Source: Termitomyces sp. T153
Lineage: Eukaryota > Basidiomycota > Agaricomycetes > Agaricales > Lyophyllaceae
Direction of reading: 5' to 3'
Length of the DNA stretch: 64,000 nucleotides
Assembly: GCA_018296165.2 (NCBI GenBank)
Contig: JACKQL020000001.1
Coordinates: 1,860,001-1,924,000, forward strand
Positions within the stretch are counted from its first letter, which is position 1. Each line of letters begins with the position of its first letter. Made by a program: the position numbers and the translations under genes. Positions 35,496 to 47,799 of the stretch are shown piece by piece. The notes under the pieces are model-generated. The model was given only the letters and a program-made list of their open reading frames with translations, was not told the DNA's origin and did not search any database.

Positions 35496-37153
35496 ATGGG
35501 CGGACTCCCTCGGGACGCTACCCACGTGACGATCAGACGGCGACGGTCACGCACTCGAACCTTTTCACGAATGGCGTCCGCCGTAGAACGCGATGAGATT
35601 GTTGAGTACGAGATGAGCACACACCAACGTGGACTAGTTGACACATGCTTGGAGGAGGGTCAATTTGAGTCCGCCGTCGCTCTCCTGGAACAGTTGAGAT
35701 CCCCAAGCCACAAACCAGCCATGTAGGTGACAATATCATGTTGATGGGCCTAACCGTCCTCAGTTGATTTTAGTTCACACATTCGCCAACTTATATATAT
35801 CGCTCTTCAACCTGAACATCCTCCTTCTATACATGAAATCGTTATCGCAGATGTTCCGTCATCCCCTAGTAAGGCTACCCTGAAGAAGCGGATCCCATCT
35901 GGAACGGCTGTCTTGGCTGCGCGCCGCCTGTTGAACTCATTTGCAATAACGAATTCTCCTGAAGCTATCGGTGCCGCTCTGCCATTCTATGGTGACCCCA
36001 GGAAGGATGAGTCGGTCATTCGAGCTGGCGATGATGGCTCACTTGAGTCTGTCATAGGCCCCCAGTCCATGTGCATCTCGAGGGCTAAAAGCTGCTGGAG
36101 TATCCTTGCACAAGGATATACTCAGCGAGGACATACCTTCTCCATGTCATCAGACAACGGAAGAAAACGCTCACACAATCTTAATGAAGATGATACTGTG
36201 AATGATTTTGAAAACACGATTGTTGGTGGTGATGCTTGGTCAACTCTTGATTGGCTCATCCTTCTCTTTGAACAAGATGAAATGTTGGCTGAGTCTCGTG
36301 CTTCAGGTCAGTTTTATCAACATCAATTTTTGTAAAACATCTAACATGGTACAGGTCGTTTTTCCAATCTTCTTCTGCAACAGATCCCGCCCCCTCGAAG
36401 CGGGACGGGATCAAGATGGGACACGGCAATTCCTTTGCGCATAATCTTATTTTGCATGGAGCAGACTAATATCAGACGCCAAATGTTAGGCTCTCGACTC
36501 ATGACGCTGGTTAGTGCTTGTGACCGTATTGACCACATCAGCTGACACAGATATAGTTTATCAATCTCTCAGCTACACCACACTTAGACTTGTCGATGTT
36601 CGTTGCATCGCTATACAGCCACCTGAATGCTGCAGGACTGGAAAAGCTTCCAGCGCTTCTATCCAATCTCTATCCGTCAACTTCTACCTACAGGTTCAAG
36701 ATCATGCTATGTCGGAAACTTTTGAGTGACGCAAGTCATGAGCAAGTACGAGATGGACAAACCAGAGTACAAGCGCGTGCTAGAGCACTTCGAGCAACAC
36801 GGACTGAGGAAAGTATAAACTCACACTTTGGCGAAACAAGCGCGTCTTCCCAAGCGGCCAAAAGTCTAATACCCTCCTGTGTCGAAATCATGCGTTGCTT
36901 AGAAACGAGAGCGTCGTCTTCTTTTATGACCATGACCCAGCCTGTTCTCCTAAGGGTCAAATTTGAGCTTATCAATTCCTATGGGCTGTTGCAATCTGAA
37001 TTGACAGCAGAGGAGCGGGATTCTGATTGGATGTCTCTTCTTCGAGACGGAAAAGCAAACAAGCTCATCGAAACAGTCTTTAGTTTTGACAACCCAGACA
37101 GTCATATCTTTCGGGAGGTCTTGCAGAGTACTATGTTAATCTGGTCCAGTTGA
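35496..37153 (+). CDS. Conserved hypothetical helical protein (gene island between transposons)
   Basis: Multi-exon gene with normal CpG content and clean splicing, isolated between repeat blocks. Starts at ATG 35496 or 35571 (MASAVERDEIVEYEMSTHQR). Joined segments: CLEEGQFESAVALLEQLRSP, intron, SHIRQLIYIALQPEHPPSIH, then TAVLAARRLLNSFAITNSP, DAWSTLDWLILLFEQDEMLA, intron, NLLLQQIPPPRSG, RIILFCMEQTNIRRQML, intron, FINLSATPHLDLSMFVASLY, ending in a long exon with SFMTMTQPVLLRVKFELIN and FREVLQSTMLIW. It appears all-helical (possible ARM/HEAT or TPR-like folding), about 500 residues, with no signal peptide or membrane segment. I do not recognise the family. Coherent exons and conserved-looking hydrophobic helices argue for a real, expressed gene. 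Confidence 0.75.
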
Positions 37154-38123
37154 GTTGGAGAGTTATGGTCAGCCGTAGGTAAGATAAATCATTCATATAG
37201 AACCTCAAACTTCATTCGATCTTGATTAACCAGTAGATCGTTATCTGCCTTGCCTCAGATGACTTCTGTGGCTGGTATAAGGAGGGGGATATATCCGATG
37301 TAGTGTTGCCTAATCAGATTGATCAATTGTCTGGTGATACATGTACTATTGTCAAGATAAGATAGACCAACATACTTACCCTCCAAAACTACCCACAAAG
37401 TATATGCTCGGGATCAATGAGAGGGGACAGGATGGATAATACTTTCTGACCTTACGTGGGGGTCGAATCGGGCCCAATATGACTACAACAGCGTGAGTAC
37501 GTACCACTCTGCCAATCATGCTGTCACTCACGATATACATTCCGTCCCCACTACCAGTGAGCAGTCCGGATGTTTCTCAATATAATATTGATGAATAGAC
37601 CTAGTATACTATGCCCATCCTTAAAAATTGTCACATTTCCCATCAAAAGATACTCTGGGATTGCGAGCCGCTGGGGACTCTGACATGATGGATAATCAAT
37701 GCTACATAACCCGGTGCTGATTTGAAAGAAAATTAGCGTTAGAGAGCCATTCTTATAATAGTTATGTTCCGTGAGGAAAAGGGCTCATGGAGATTGATTA
37801 CCTGGCGTGATATTCTTGTAACAAAAACGGAAAGTCTTAAGCAGTACGGTAGTAAGTGTCAATGATATAGCTGCTCTTGTCAATTTGTCGGAAAAATGCC
37901 GATGATGGAATTAGCCGTGATTAACTTACTTTAGACCAACCCGATTTTCACGCCTGACCAGGCCAACGTTTAATTCTGAGCTGCCGTCGCGGAGAAGGAT
38001 TAGAAGAGAATAGGTCGACTTAGGGAGAGGCCACAGTGGGTTTGCAGAAAGAAATCAGATTTCTTGAGTCCTGGGGAGTTCTCGAGCCGTCAGATCCCCC
38101 TCCTGAGAGAGGGGGCTGAAAGC
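37154..38123. other. Intergenic region
   Basis: Downstream of the hypothetical gene, CG dinucleotides persist to about 38.1 kb and then vanish at the start of the next transposon block. No coding region or structured motif recognised. Confidence 0.45.
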
Positions 38124-38365
38124 TCAAGCCAATGCAGTGTAGTCCAAAAGAGCCAGAGACTCAAAAGGGATGAGCTGGTTGTAGGCCAAATGAAGGAGGG
38201 AAGAGAGGTGGAGTATTCGGTCAGGGTCATTCTCAATGTATAATTTATATGAGTCACTGTGCCGCCACTGACAAACTAGTGACTGTATGGTGTGACGATA
38301 ATGCAATGCTTATGGACACAGCCATTGTAGATTGCAAATTCCTTCTCTGGTTTCTCACTACAATC

Positions 38366-38620
38366 AACTGAGTGCACACAGCTACTCCAATAGAAAGTCA
38401 CATAGACAATAGCCACACAGGCAAAATATGCACACAGCTAATCCAATAATAGGAATCCGGGTGGAAAACTTAGTACAATGGTATAGCACCACACAGAAGT
38501 CTTGAATTTCACCTAGGAGCTACCTGAACACTGTGCACACCGTTTCTAACCACATACAAAAGATATGTAATGTGGAGTAATAAAAATTAATCATTCTGTA
38601 CATCCTACATACTACTTATA
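38366..38620. repeat. Dispersed repeat, copy B
   Basis: Second copy of the repeat at 32995-33250, same orientation. It sits inside the DIRS-like relic near its recombinase end. Copies A and B flank the hypothetical gene at 35.5-37.2 kb. Confidence 0.65.
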
Positions 38621-39589
38621 CCAAGGCCTATCTACTACAAGTAGTGTGTGATGTACAGTGGCTCAAAAAACTGTCCCAATGTTTTATACTTTTTGAAAGA
38701 TGACTGACATTGGCATGAAGGATTGGAAGTATTTAAAATTCTGGTTAAATCATGTAAATACTCTGGCATCATAGCTACAAATTGCATTTTAGATTATGTA
38801 ATTCAAATCAAAACTGATGGAGTAAAACCATCCTTGTCCATGATGAATTTGCTGCTGAACTATAGGCCTGAATATACAAGGAAGTATGCAGCATCAATAT
38901 TTGTATGGCCTGAGGATGCTCTTGGTTGAAGTTGAGCAAGGAGGTCAGTAAGGATGGGGAGAGTGATGGGCTGGACTGGACAGTGATCTTATTGATAGTG
39001 CCTAATGCCTTGGATGAGGCATTGCACAAGTGGGGACTTGGTAGCAGCAAAGGGGAGGTTAGTGTTAATGTGGAAGGAGCATACCACAGACAGGTCAGCT
39101 TTGATTGTTCTAAGCTGAATGAGGCCTGTAACCCAAGAGAGGATGGCTGGCTTTGAGGCTGGCAGAATTGCACTGTTGAAGTTGTAAAGGTTGTTGAGTC
39201 ATACATGGAGAAGGAATTGGCACTGACCAGTCAAGTATGTTTGTTAGGTACTGGTGGCAAGTCTGTCTGGGTGAGCCAAGGGGCAATTGAGAACAGTTAT
39301 GAAAAGGGACAAATGAGAGGCAGTGTCAGCAATAGAATTCTCAGAGGATGAAAGCTGCTCAGAAGAGTTAAGGCAGCAGGCTAAAGTGACCAGGTGCTGA
39401 ACAAGCTTCATGGTAGCCACAGAGGTGGTTGATTTATTTTGTTTCATGTTGAATACTGCCTTGCTATTGACATGGAAGGTTATGTGGCAACCATTAAAGG
39501 AGTTTCTTGGGAAAAGGACTGCATAGACTACAGCACACATCTTCTTCACCTGGATGTGTTCTTACTTGAGGTGACATGGTGTAAGGGCA

Positions 39590-40200
39590 TGTCAATATGC
39601 CTTAGTTAAAGTTAAAGCCTGGGGTTATACCTAAGCCTCTATTGACTAGAGCTAGAATAGTACTAGTTGACATAGAAAAGCAAGTAGTAACACAGGACTA
39701 TGGTGTAATGGTAGCATGTGATGCAGGTTCTGAGTTCCTGGGTCTGGAAATTAATTCAATGGCCATGGAAGTACACCTGCCCCTCAAGAAACTCAAATAC
39801 CTTCAAGAACTCACCTCTTCATAGATCTCTCAATGCCACTACACTCACCATGAACTTGACAAGCTCACAGGCTTTTTGCAGTTTACTTCTTGGGTCATAC
39901 CAGTTGCATGAGCATTTATCCATTCCTATATGACTTTGCTGCCACTTTTTCCCCCAATCCCTTTGCCACCCTTCACATATCAAAGGCTACTCACCAAGAC
40001 ATTGAGTAGTAGTACATTATTGCACCAAATTGGGGTAGTATTTGTTTCCTCTCATTGGCATGGCAAAATAACAACATCTACACCAATGCCAGTGGTTCTA
40101 AGAGCTTGGGCAACCACTTTGGGAGTGAATACTTTGCAGCTCACTGCCCATGTGTAACACTTCCAGCAGATCAAACCAACAACCTCAGGAAAACTGGAAC
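39590..40200 (+). pseudogene. Inverted internal segment of the DIRS-like element
   Basis: On the plus strand this reads EFLGLEINSMAMEVHLP, KLKYLQELTSS, HELDKLTGFLQFTSWVIPVA, then YTNASGSKSLGNHFGSEYF: the RT C-terminus and the RNase H start of a DIRS-like protein. The flanking parts of the same protein lie on the minus strand on either side. Simplest reading: an inversion of about 600 bp after insertion. Confidence 0.68.
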
Positions 40201-40800
40201 TAGCAGGGCTTACTGCTTGACTGTCATATCTAGTCTCACAATCTTGGACAGCTGGAAGCTGAGTCCAAGCTGTGCCCCTAGATCCAGAGTGGTAAGTGAT
40301 TGGCCAATGAGTGGTGGGAGAGTAGATTGTGAGAAAATTGCAAGGAAGTCATCAAGGTAGTGGCACATGTGAACTGGGACATTGTGCTGGAATACCCAGT
40401 GCAGGGCCTCTGCAGATAGATTAAAGATGTAGGGTGCTGAGTGTATACCAAAAGCAAGAACAATGTCATGGTACAGTTTCCCTGACTATTCAAAGCTCAG
40501 AAGCAGTCAGTCAATAAGATAAACTGGAATGTGGCAGAATGCTAACTCCAGGTTGAGTTTGAGCATTATGGAGCCTGATCCTGATGTTATCAGATCACTT
40601 ATAGCCCACATGACCATGTCATAGCTAATGGGGGCTTCTGTGTTTAGGATGTCATTGCTGACAGAAGAGCCCTCATGCCATAAAAGGTAATGTATGTGGT
40701 GCACCTTTGTGGAATGTTTACAGGTTACTAACAGATAGGCAATGTGTGGAAATTGCCAAATAGTAGTGATACAAACAGTCCACATGTTTTCCTGTTGGCA

Positions 40801-43627
40801 ACTTGTGCAGAAATGTTGGTGAAGACACTTTTGATGACAGAAAGGTCAGAAAAGGCAGTTCTCAAATTTGTACAACATTGACTTAAGATGTGATCCCCCA
40901 TAAAGCTTATATTGGCACAAAATTGTATGTTTTGAGCAATGGTAGTTACACAGGAGAGAATTGGGGTACTCTTGTAAATAATAAATCCATGCTTTCAAAT
41001 TTAGGGAGGAGTCAACATGAGGAAGAAGGGAGGTGTTGAGGAGGGGGGAATTGGCTCAGGGATCAGTGTTAGGATGAGCAGGAGCAGCAAGGATTGAAGA
41101 GTCCAGGGGTTCCAGAGTGATGAAGCCAGAAGATGGGATAGTTTTGCTCAAGAGTTGGCTTGGGCAAGCTGAGAGAGCAAGTAGGTGACACCTTGCCTTG
41201 CCTAATGCCTAATCCTTGTGTTGGCTCTTACTGTGATCCAATTTTCCACAGGTGGAGCATGAGTGAGGATGACTTCAAGGACAAGGAGTAGATGTGCATT
41301 TACTGTTTTTGAATTTCTGGCATGGCTCAGAGGGGTTAGAAGGCATGTGGCCAGAGGATGCTTTTGCCTGTCTGAAGGGTGTAGCCTTTTAATGTGCATA
41401 TACATACTCTGACAGAAGATTGCTGTTGTATCAGGTCCACTGCAAGAAGTTGCCCACTGCCATCCCTGCCTTTTGCTGATTAAAGAAGATGGAATGGTAA
41501 GCATAGACTGCTGACCATCCTACTCTGCCACCAGTTTCAGAAGTTGTTTTGTATAAGTCTGGAAAACATCTGTGGCTCCTGCATAATTAATATAAGATAC
41601 AAGAATTTGGAAGTAAGTTTGGAGTGGAATAAGAATTGAAAAAGATCTTGTGTTTACAGACCACAAGACACATTGGAAAATAGAGGGATCTGTCTTGTAA
41701 ATAGGCTTGCTGGATGGAGTTTCTGTACTGATTTGACTGTCAGATGGTTTATGTCAAGGGCAAGGACAATACTTTGGCTGATGCATTGTCCCATCTGTGT
41801 CACAACCCTCTATGACCCTCACCCCCTCATCTGATCCCCCAACTGCTTTTTCCCAATCCTTCCTCTGATCATCTGATCCTGCCATCATCTGTTTCCCAGC
41901 ACTGATCCCTACTAACTCTGTTACTCCAAATCATAGTCTATTTATTGACTTCAATCCCCAACAAAACTCCAGCTCAATTTCTAAGTCCTCCAACCCTGAT
42001 CAGCCTCCAGACTTAGTATTCTTGCCAACTCCAAACTTCCAGACTGTCCATTCAACCCCTGTCAAACTCCAATGCTCCATAGGTTTCCTTAGCTATTGCA
42101 GTTCTCCAACTAGCAGGTTGTTTGCTCTACAGTGAGAGAGCTTCCCAGGTCATCTGGACCTAATGTAATATTGAGACTCCCCTTGCTCATTGGAACACTC
42201 AATGTCTAACTACATGTTGTCCATTGCCACCTAGCTGCTTGTAATGGGCTAGGCCCCTTAGAGTATATTTCACTTATTTAATTATTATATCTTACATATT
42301 GCACATTTTACCTATACTATATTGCTTACATAAGGACATCTACTGTTGTTCTGTACTACATACAGGAATCCTAGTGATTGGGATACTTGTGTATCTGTGT
42401 GAATGCAAGGCTATAAACTATAACAGCATTACATTTTTTTGCAGTACCCAACATGGTACTTGTACAGAAACCCAAAAAACCTGAGCATTATTCATTCAAA
42501 GCTAAATCAGCTTCAACATCAGTTTCTCAAACTTCAATTTGAGAACTGCACTGGCCATGTTGGCATGGGGATCACATGCTAAACCCATGCAACTTAGACA
42601 GTGGAAAACATCCAAAGATACTCCACTGTGAGATATATGGATGCCTATCAGTATGCACAATATCTATCATTATCACTCTGAATTATTACTGGCCAAGACA
42701 AATTTGTACAGACATGGAACTCAATATGCAGGCTGCTTATATATTGACACATCTTGATGGATATTGACATTATAAACCATGCAGGAACAGGAATTTGACA
42801 AGATGGGTACTGCCATAGAAGGAATCACCATATGCATACAGTGTAATGATGCTCATTGGAACACCACTTTGTAATCTTTGAATGACTGATTTCTCGCAAC
42901 ATTTTTCAAACATATTTGAGTTATACTAGATAATCAGGTATCATATAGGCATACTACAAGGCTATTCACATGAAATGGATTATAAGGATGACTTATAACA
43001 GCCTGACAAAAACCGAGGTCAAAAGTGTCACATTGACAATCATTGGGACAACTATAACATTATGGTTTGCAACAACTTGGCATGCGATGCAACGTGTGCT
43101 TGTCAATGCGTGCTGTCAATGTGTTTGATGTCACACTCAGATGACTATTGAGACAATACCCCATCTGTAGAGTGCAATTCTCTGCAGATTTTTGCTTCTT
43201 TTGTGTGCATTAGATATAACATATAGACAAAGCTTTCCTGACACTTTTTACACCCAGAACCTTGCTTACAATGAGTACTGAGCACAATCAAAATTTGTCA
43301 CAAGCTTGAAATGACCCATTTTCGACACATTTCCCTTCATATCTCAGGCTTCTCATGATAAATCTCCTTCCTGCTCATGCCACAACTAGAGTACATATTA
43401 TGCAATAGGCTATTGAAATTTTGAGCCAATCTGACATGATTTGTGCTTTACAGGTCAATCTGTCTCAAGCAGCGTCATTACACTGTAACCCTAGTTATTA
43501 TGTCGTAGGGTTTGTTAAGAATTTGTTTCACTTGTCTGACTGACTGAAAATCAAAACCTCTTAGATTGACTTAGAAAGCACACGTGGAGACATCGTTATT
43601 ATCGATTTTGCATATCAAAATTTAAAT
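40801..43627. other. Mixed repeat relics
   Basis: CpG-poor DNA between the DIRS-like relic and DNA ligase I. 41600-41830 holds a Gypsy-type RNase H fragment (listed). 41780-42130 is C-rich with Ser/Pro/Asn codons, like a linker of that polyprotein. The remainder up to about 43.5 kb has short frames only. CG returns near 43.56 kb, at the ligase 3' end. Confidence 0.5.
41600..41830 (+). pseudogene. Fragment of Ty3/Gypsy RNase H
   Basis: Plus-strand frames read TDHKT, a degraded RRQARWMEF-like segment and VYVKGKDNTLADALSHL, matching the end of Gypsy RNase H (consensus GKDNxxADALSR). It is frameshifted and flanked by no intact domain. It is a different family from the element at 56.9 kb, which has [15 protein letters not shown] here. 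Confidence 0.7.
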
Positions 43628-46602
43628 TCAAGTATCGTGATCAGAAATTTCGGGCTCTGATTCTGAGTTTGACTGGAGATAGGGCTCGATGTCGACTAGC
43701 ACTTCATCGTCAAAGTCTTGTTTGACCCCCTTTGCCTCTTGATTTCTCCAAAGTTTCGCAAGGAAAATTGGTGTGCTTGCTTGTTCGATCGACTTATCCT
43801 CTCGTACTTTGATGAATCTGGGAAAACGTATGCTTAGGCCTCTAGATGCAGATACTAAGCCTTTCGCAGCGACTGATATGGGACTGAGGGTGATGCTGAA
43901 AACATTATTTAGTCTTTGGAAAAGTTACGACTGAAGAGCATACTCAGCGCCTCGTATTTCCCAGACTTCCGTTGGCTTGAAATAAACCTCGGGAGTTGAG
44001 CCTTTAGGGATCACAAAATTGAAAAATCGAACAAGAAGAAAAGGAGAAAGAACTCAACCTCCAACGTCACAATCCCATAGTGGTTGTTGTGAACATGTAT
44101 CTGAGTTCTCTGAGAGCGGGTAACGCTCTCTCAAATCCTGGAGCGATAATAGTCAGGAGGGAAGGAATCTGCAAGTAATAAGAGTAGTGGTTCATGCCTT
44201 GTAAAAGGCATCCGTGAAGCCTGGAACAATAGGTTTAGATGATGGAAATGTGAGTTCTGGGTAAATACACCAACCTGACATACATTTGCATACTGCCACA
44301 ATACGTCCACGTTCAGGCTGCCATAAACCTAAAAGTATAGGACTCCACCACTGCGCTTTCCGTCCGTTTCCGTGCCAGGCGCCAATAGGTATCAAATCTA
44401 GTGTATCCCCGAAGCCAGTGACGTAATCTTTCTTCAATTTTAACCACGCGGATGTTCTCTTGTCCGGCTCATAAGTCGCGGGAAGGGGCTTTCGCCGAGA
44501 TTTGGCTGGTTTGTCAAGATTAGTAGCAAGCTCTTGCTTTGGCTCATTGTCAAGTAGCTGTGTACGTAGGGGTGAGTATGTTAGACCGGAAAATTTACTC
44601 AATGGGCCACCTGCCTTTATCATCAAGCCTTCGCAACGGCTTTGTATCGCCTTGACCAAGAATGCCTTAATAGCATCTCTTCCCTCTGTACTTGTACAAC
44701 TCTCAACGTGGTTAAATCGAGCTAACTGTTTATCACGCGAGATAAATGGAGGAAATCGAGATATTAAAAGATCCCTCCTTTCCCGGAAGGTGCGTTTTAA
44801 GAGTATCTAGAGGGGCCAAATTCACATGACATTTACACATCAGAATTCATTATGCTCACCTCTCCATTGAGATACATCAAATCGAAAGCAAATATAGATA
44901 CAAAGACCTGGACATCCTGGAGTTGAACATCCTTACGCGCCCGATTAGACAGCTCCTGAAACGATCTGAGGCCCCCGGTTGGGTCAATAGAGACTATTTC
45001 GGTATCCAGAATGAACGACGTTGTTTCTGGATGGTCACTGAAAAAGGTTTTCACATATTGGACCACGTCAGGATACTACCATTTGTCAACAGGTATCATA
45101 CATATTATGTTCAGAGAAAGGATACCTTGGATGTCATATCTTCAAGATGACGCGAGAAGACCGAGATGTTTCCTTCTTCAGTGGAACCATGTATTTGGGC
45201 ACGCTGCCCGTCATATTTGAATTCTGCGACGAAAGGGCGATCTTGACAAACATCGTATACTTCCTCTAATGAACGTGTCGGAGACCCGAGAGTAGGGTGT
45301 AGGGGGATACCTAAGTCAAAATAAATGACCAAAGGACTGGAACATTTCATACATTCGGTCTTTACCAATTGTAAGATGGACTCTCTCCTCGAGACTGTCC
45401 AAACCGGCCTGAAGTAGAGCTGTTACAATATCCTCATAATTCGGGTGCTGGACATAGACCCGTTTGACGAGACTCTCAGCAAACCCAAACCTGACTGCAA
45501 GATCATCTAAGCGATCCACAGCTTTACGCTTGCCAACGATTGTGTGGAGTTCGCAATTTTCAAGAAGTTCTGCTGTATGATGCAGGGAAGATTCCGATGT
45601 GTTGTTGGTGAAATGAGTGGAAGGTATCAAGACCATGGCTCGAGATAGCGCTGAGAGAATAGTCGTCCTCACGGCACCGACGCGAAGATTCTGTGAGAGT
45701 GTGCGTGTAAGAAAGCGAATCTCCTCTCCTGTAGCTGCAAGAAGAAGTTTTTCTACGATTCTCCCCTTTTCTTTTACAGTTCCTTGGCCCTTACAACGGG
45801 AAATCTTCAAGAGGGATGCGTAAACGTAATTAACGAGCAGTGGAGGATGCGGCAACAAAGTTCTCAAACTTGATTTTGCGGCAAAGGCTACATCTCCCGG
45901 ATCCCCAGTGGCATGATATAATCGTCTAAGTGCCTGCGTAGTGAGACCGGATACATTCTGAATAGACCGTAATATGATTGAGGGCCCTAATCCGAGCTCC
46001 AGAGAGGTATAGGGAGGGGCTAGAGTGTTTGATAACAGATAGATAGCTGAAAGGAGCGATTGAGGGTCATACCGGATAATGCAATATAAGCAGTTGGTTA
46101 GAATGTTGGTGATGATTTTCCGTGACCGTGTTTGCGATAGCGCAGAGAGAGCGTGCGCAAGAAATGAATATGGTACGGAAGAAGATGGCCACGGCTTCTC
46201 AATGAATGTTCGCGTTGCAGGGTCACAAGTCAAATCACCGTAAATCAGAGGTTTGTTAGCGACTGAAAGTGCGGCCTTCGCTGACTTATCATCAGTCGAC
46301 GAGCCGCTTGGTGGTTTGGGACCTGACACCGGTATGGAACTGTTGACAGAGAATGTTTGTGCGCCGTCATTATCTAGAGCGTCAACATCTATGACATGAG
46401 ATTTCTGAAATGATTTCCCTGTTGAATGAGGCGAGCTGGTACTACGGTCGCTTGACGCGGAAGCTTTCACAGGTGATACAACTTGTTGAGATGTTCTAGA
46501 GGATGAGAAGAAATGATGAAGGCTTTGTTGATCTTTCGCCAATCTGGTTCGCTTTTTCTTGAAGTTTCCCGAAGACTCATCGGGATCGAGGCGCTTTGAC
46601 AT
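43628..46602 (-). CDS. CDC9: ATP-dependent DNA ligase I (replicative)
   Basis: Replicative DNA ligase that seals Okazaki fragments and repair nicks in the nucleus. The start MSKRLDPDESSGNFKKKRTR at 46602 leads to a PCNA-interaction box QQSLHHFF at about residues 26-33. A Ser-rich linker and the DNA-binding domain follow (KPWPSSSVPYSFLAHALSAL, DPGDVAFAAKSSLRTLLP, CELHTIVGKRKAVDRLDDLA). The catalytic core has the nucleotidyl-transfer motif FVAEFKYDGQRAQIH (Lys in KYDG), then FSRHLEDMT, TTSFILDTEIVSIDP, FVSIFAFDLMYLNGE, RCEGLMIKAG and TSAWLKLKKDYV. The OB-fold C-terminus ends SESEPEISDHDT at TGA 43628-43630. About eight introns. The PIP box and lack of BRCT domains distinguish it from ligase IV. 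The gene stands alone between transposon blocks and keeps normal CpG content; a Helitron end lies 262 bp upstream of the start. Confidence 0.93.
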
Positions 46603-46864
46603 TTCAAAGTAGCAGTTGTGGTGAGAGGTCGGTCACACTAGACAAGATCTCCACGATGATGTGAGTGTTACGTAGTTTGTTGCATCTTATTTAGGGCTGC
46701 TGTTCGGTAACCTCGCAATTACAGCCCCCTTTTCATAACCTTCGAGTTGCCCTTGTTTACTTGCTTAGTTGATCGCCGCGCTTGCCGGGACACGTATAAT
46801 CATAGCTACACGAGAAAATGAACATTTTACCTTGCTGGATTCCTATTCCTTCCTATTCCTAGAC
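46603..46864 (-). promoter_or_regulatory. DNA ligase I promoter, cut short by a transposon end
   Basis: Only 262 bp separate the ligase start codon from the first hairpin of the Helitron-like element. This stretch retains CG dinucleotides. No TATA box or MCB-type element could be assigned with confidence. Confidence 0.5.
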
Positions 46865-46902
46865 GAGCTAGGGTCCGTGCCTTTGGCACGGGCCTGTAGC
46901 TC
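46865..46902. repeat. Terminal hairpin, left Helitron end
   Basis: GAGCTA (46865-46870) pairs with TAGCTC (46897-46902), and CCGTGCC (46875-46881) pairs with GGCACGG (46885-46891) around a TTT loop, with a small internal loop between the stems. A similar structure occurs at 54397-54434. Confidence 0.75.
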
Positions 46903-46910
46903 TTGCTTTA

Positions 46911-47085
46911 TCCCAGACGCAACCTCACTTTGTTCAGTTAGGTCCTCAATATTCTACTCAATACTTAGTCCCAGACCCAACCTCACTTCATTTGGTTAGG
47001 TCCTTGTATTTCAAACTCAATGCTAAGTCCCAGACCCAACCTCACTACATTCAGTTTGTACTGGTTAATTTAATGCCAAGTCCCA
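46911..47085 (-). repeat. 58-59 bp tandem array, left end
   Basis: Three units, each starting tcccagacccaacctcact, at 46911, 46969 and 47028. They are the reverse complement of units at 51869-52035 and 54110-54390. Confidence 0.85.
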
Positions 47086-47799
47086 CAATCTTTTGACTAT
47101 GTTTGAAACATGCCAGAAAGTAGGAATACATGGGAATTGTATGTCATCCACCCTATGGTATTCTAAGGGGGCTTATTTACAGACACACCCAACTAGTTCT
47201 CCAGCCTGATCCCTTTTCAGTTGATGCCAGTTATGCCTCATAGCCACTTTACTACAATCTGACTTTGTCAGAGTTCATACTACTTTGGCCCATTAATCCT
47301 TTGATATATGTTATTATTGTTCCTCCCCACCTGTTCTACTTTCAGCAATGCTTTCCCCTTCACCTTTCCATTGTTGGTACCGGTCTGAGCTCCAACTGAA
47401 ACCCACCCAGCTCCATGCCCAGACTGGCCCCCTTTTAAGTTTCCAGCACTGATGGGCAATGGCCATTGGCATTACTCAGGCTGATCATGTAGTTGTTAGT
47501 TATGGACTTGAGTTCTGATGCTATCAGCAGTCTGGCCTGCCTACAGATGTACCCACACACTGACCCTCCCCAAAACAGCAGTACTTATAGGTTGGCCTAC
47601 TCCTACTAGTCCTATTGGTTCAACAGGTGATCCACTTCCCTCCAGTTGTGATATTGACTGCCAGCTCTGGACTAACAAATTTATTAGTAACTCCTAAACC
47701 ACATTGAGCTGTTGATACATCAAATATCTCATCATGCAAGTTGATTTTAATGGGTTTTGACTGTTAAATTGCTTAACAATTGATGTTTCAGGCAATCAC

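Larger units (their letters stand above)
38124..40800 (-). pseudogene. Decayed tyrosine-recombinase (DIRS-like) retroelement
   Basis: Minus-strand relic of a retroelement that uses a tyrosine recombinase. Reverse transcriptase first half at about 40785-40220: HHIHYLLW, AISYDMVMWAISDLITSGSG, LAFCHIPVYLID, FGIHSAPYIFNL-like segments and HYLDDFL (partly in shifted frames). RNase H second half at 39565-39244: HIQVKKMCAVVYAVL, FNGCHITFHVNSKAVFN, SENSIADTASHLS. A probable recombinase C-terminal end at 38306-38124 (CQWRHSDSYKLYIENDP). The missing middle (RT end and RNase H start) is present but on the opposite strand at about 39590-40200. A repeat insertion separates 38310 from 38700. Many stops; CG nearly absent. 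Confidence 0.7.

Noticed and set aside
39700..39770. A tRNA-like A box (tggtgtaatgg) and weak B box (ggttctgagttcc)
   Set aside because: No cloverleaf can be drawn, spacing is too short, and the DNA codes for the reverse transcriptase segment EFLGLEI.
38654..43487. tacagtggctcaaaaaactg at 38654 and ...cactgta at 43487 look like Tc1/mariner ends with TA
   Set aside because: Only the outermost bases agree, the span is 4.8 kb and no transposase is present; probably coincidence or unrelated relics.
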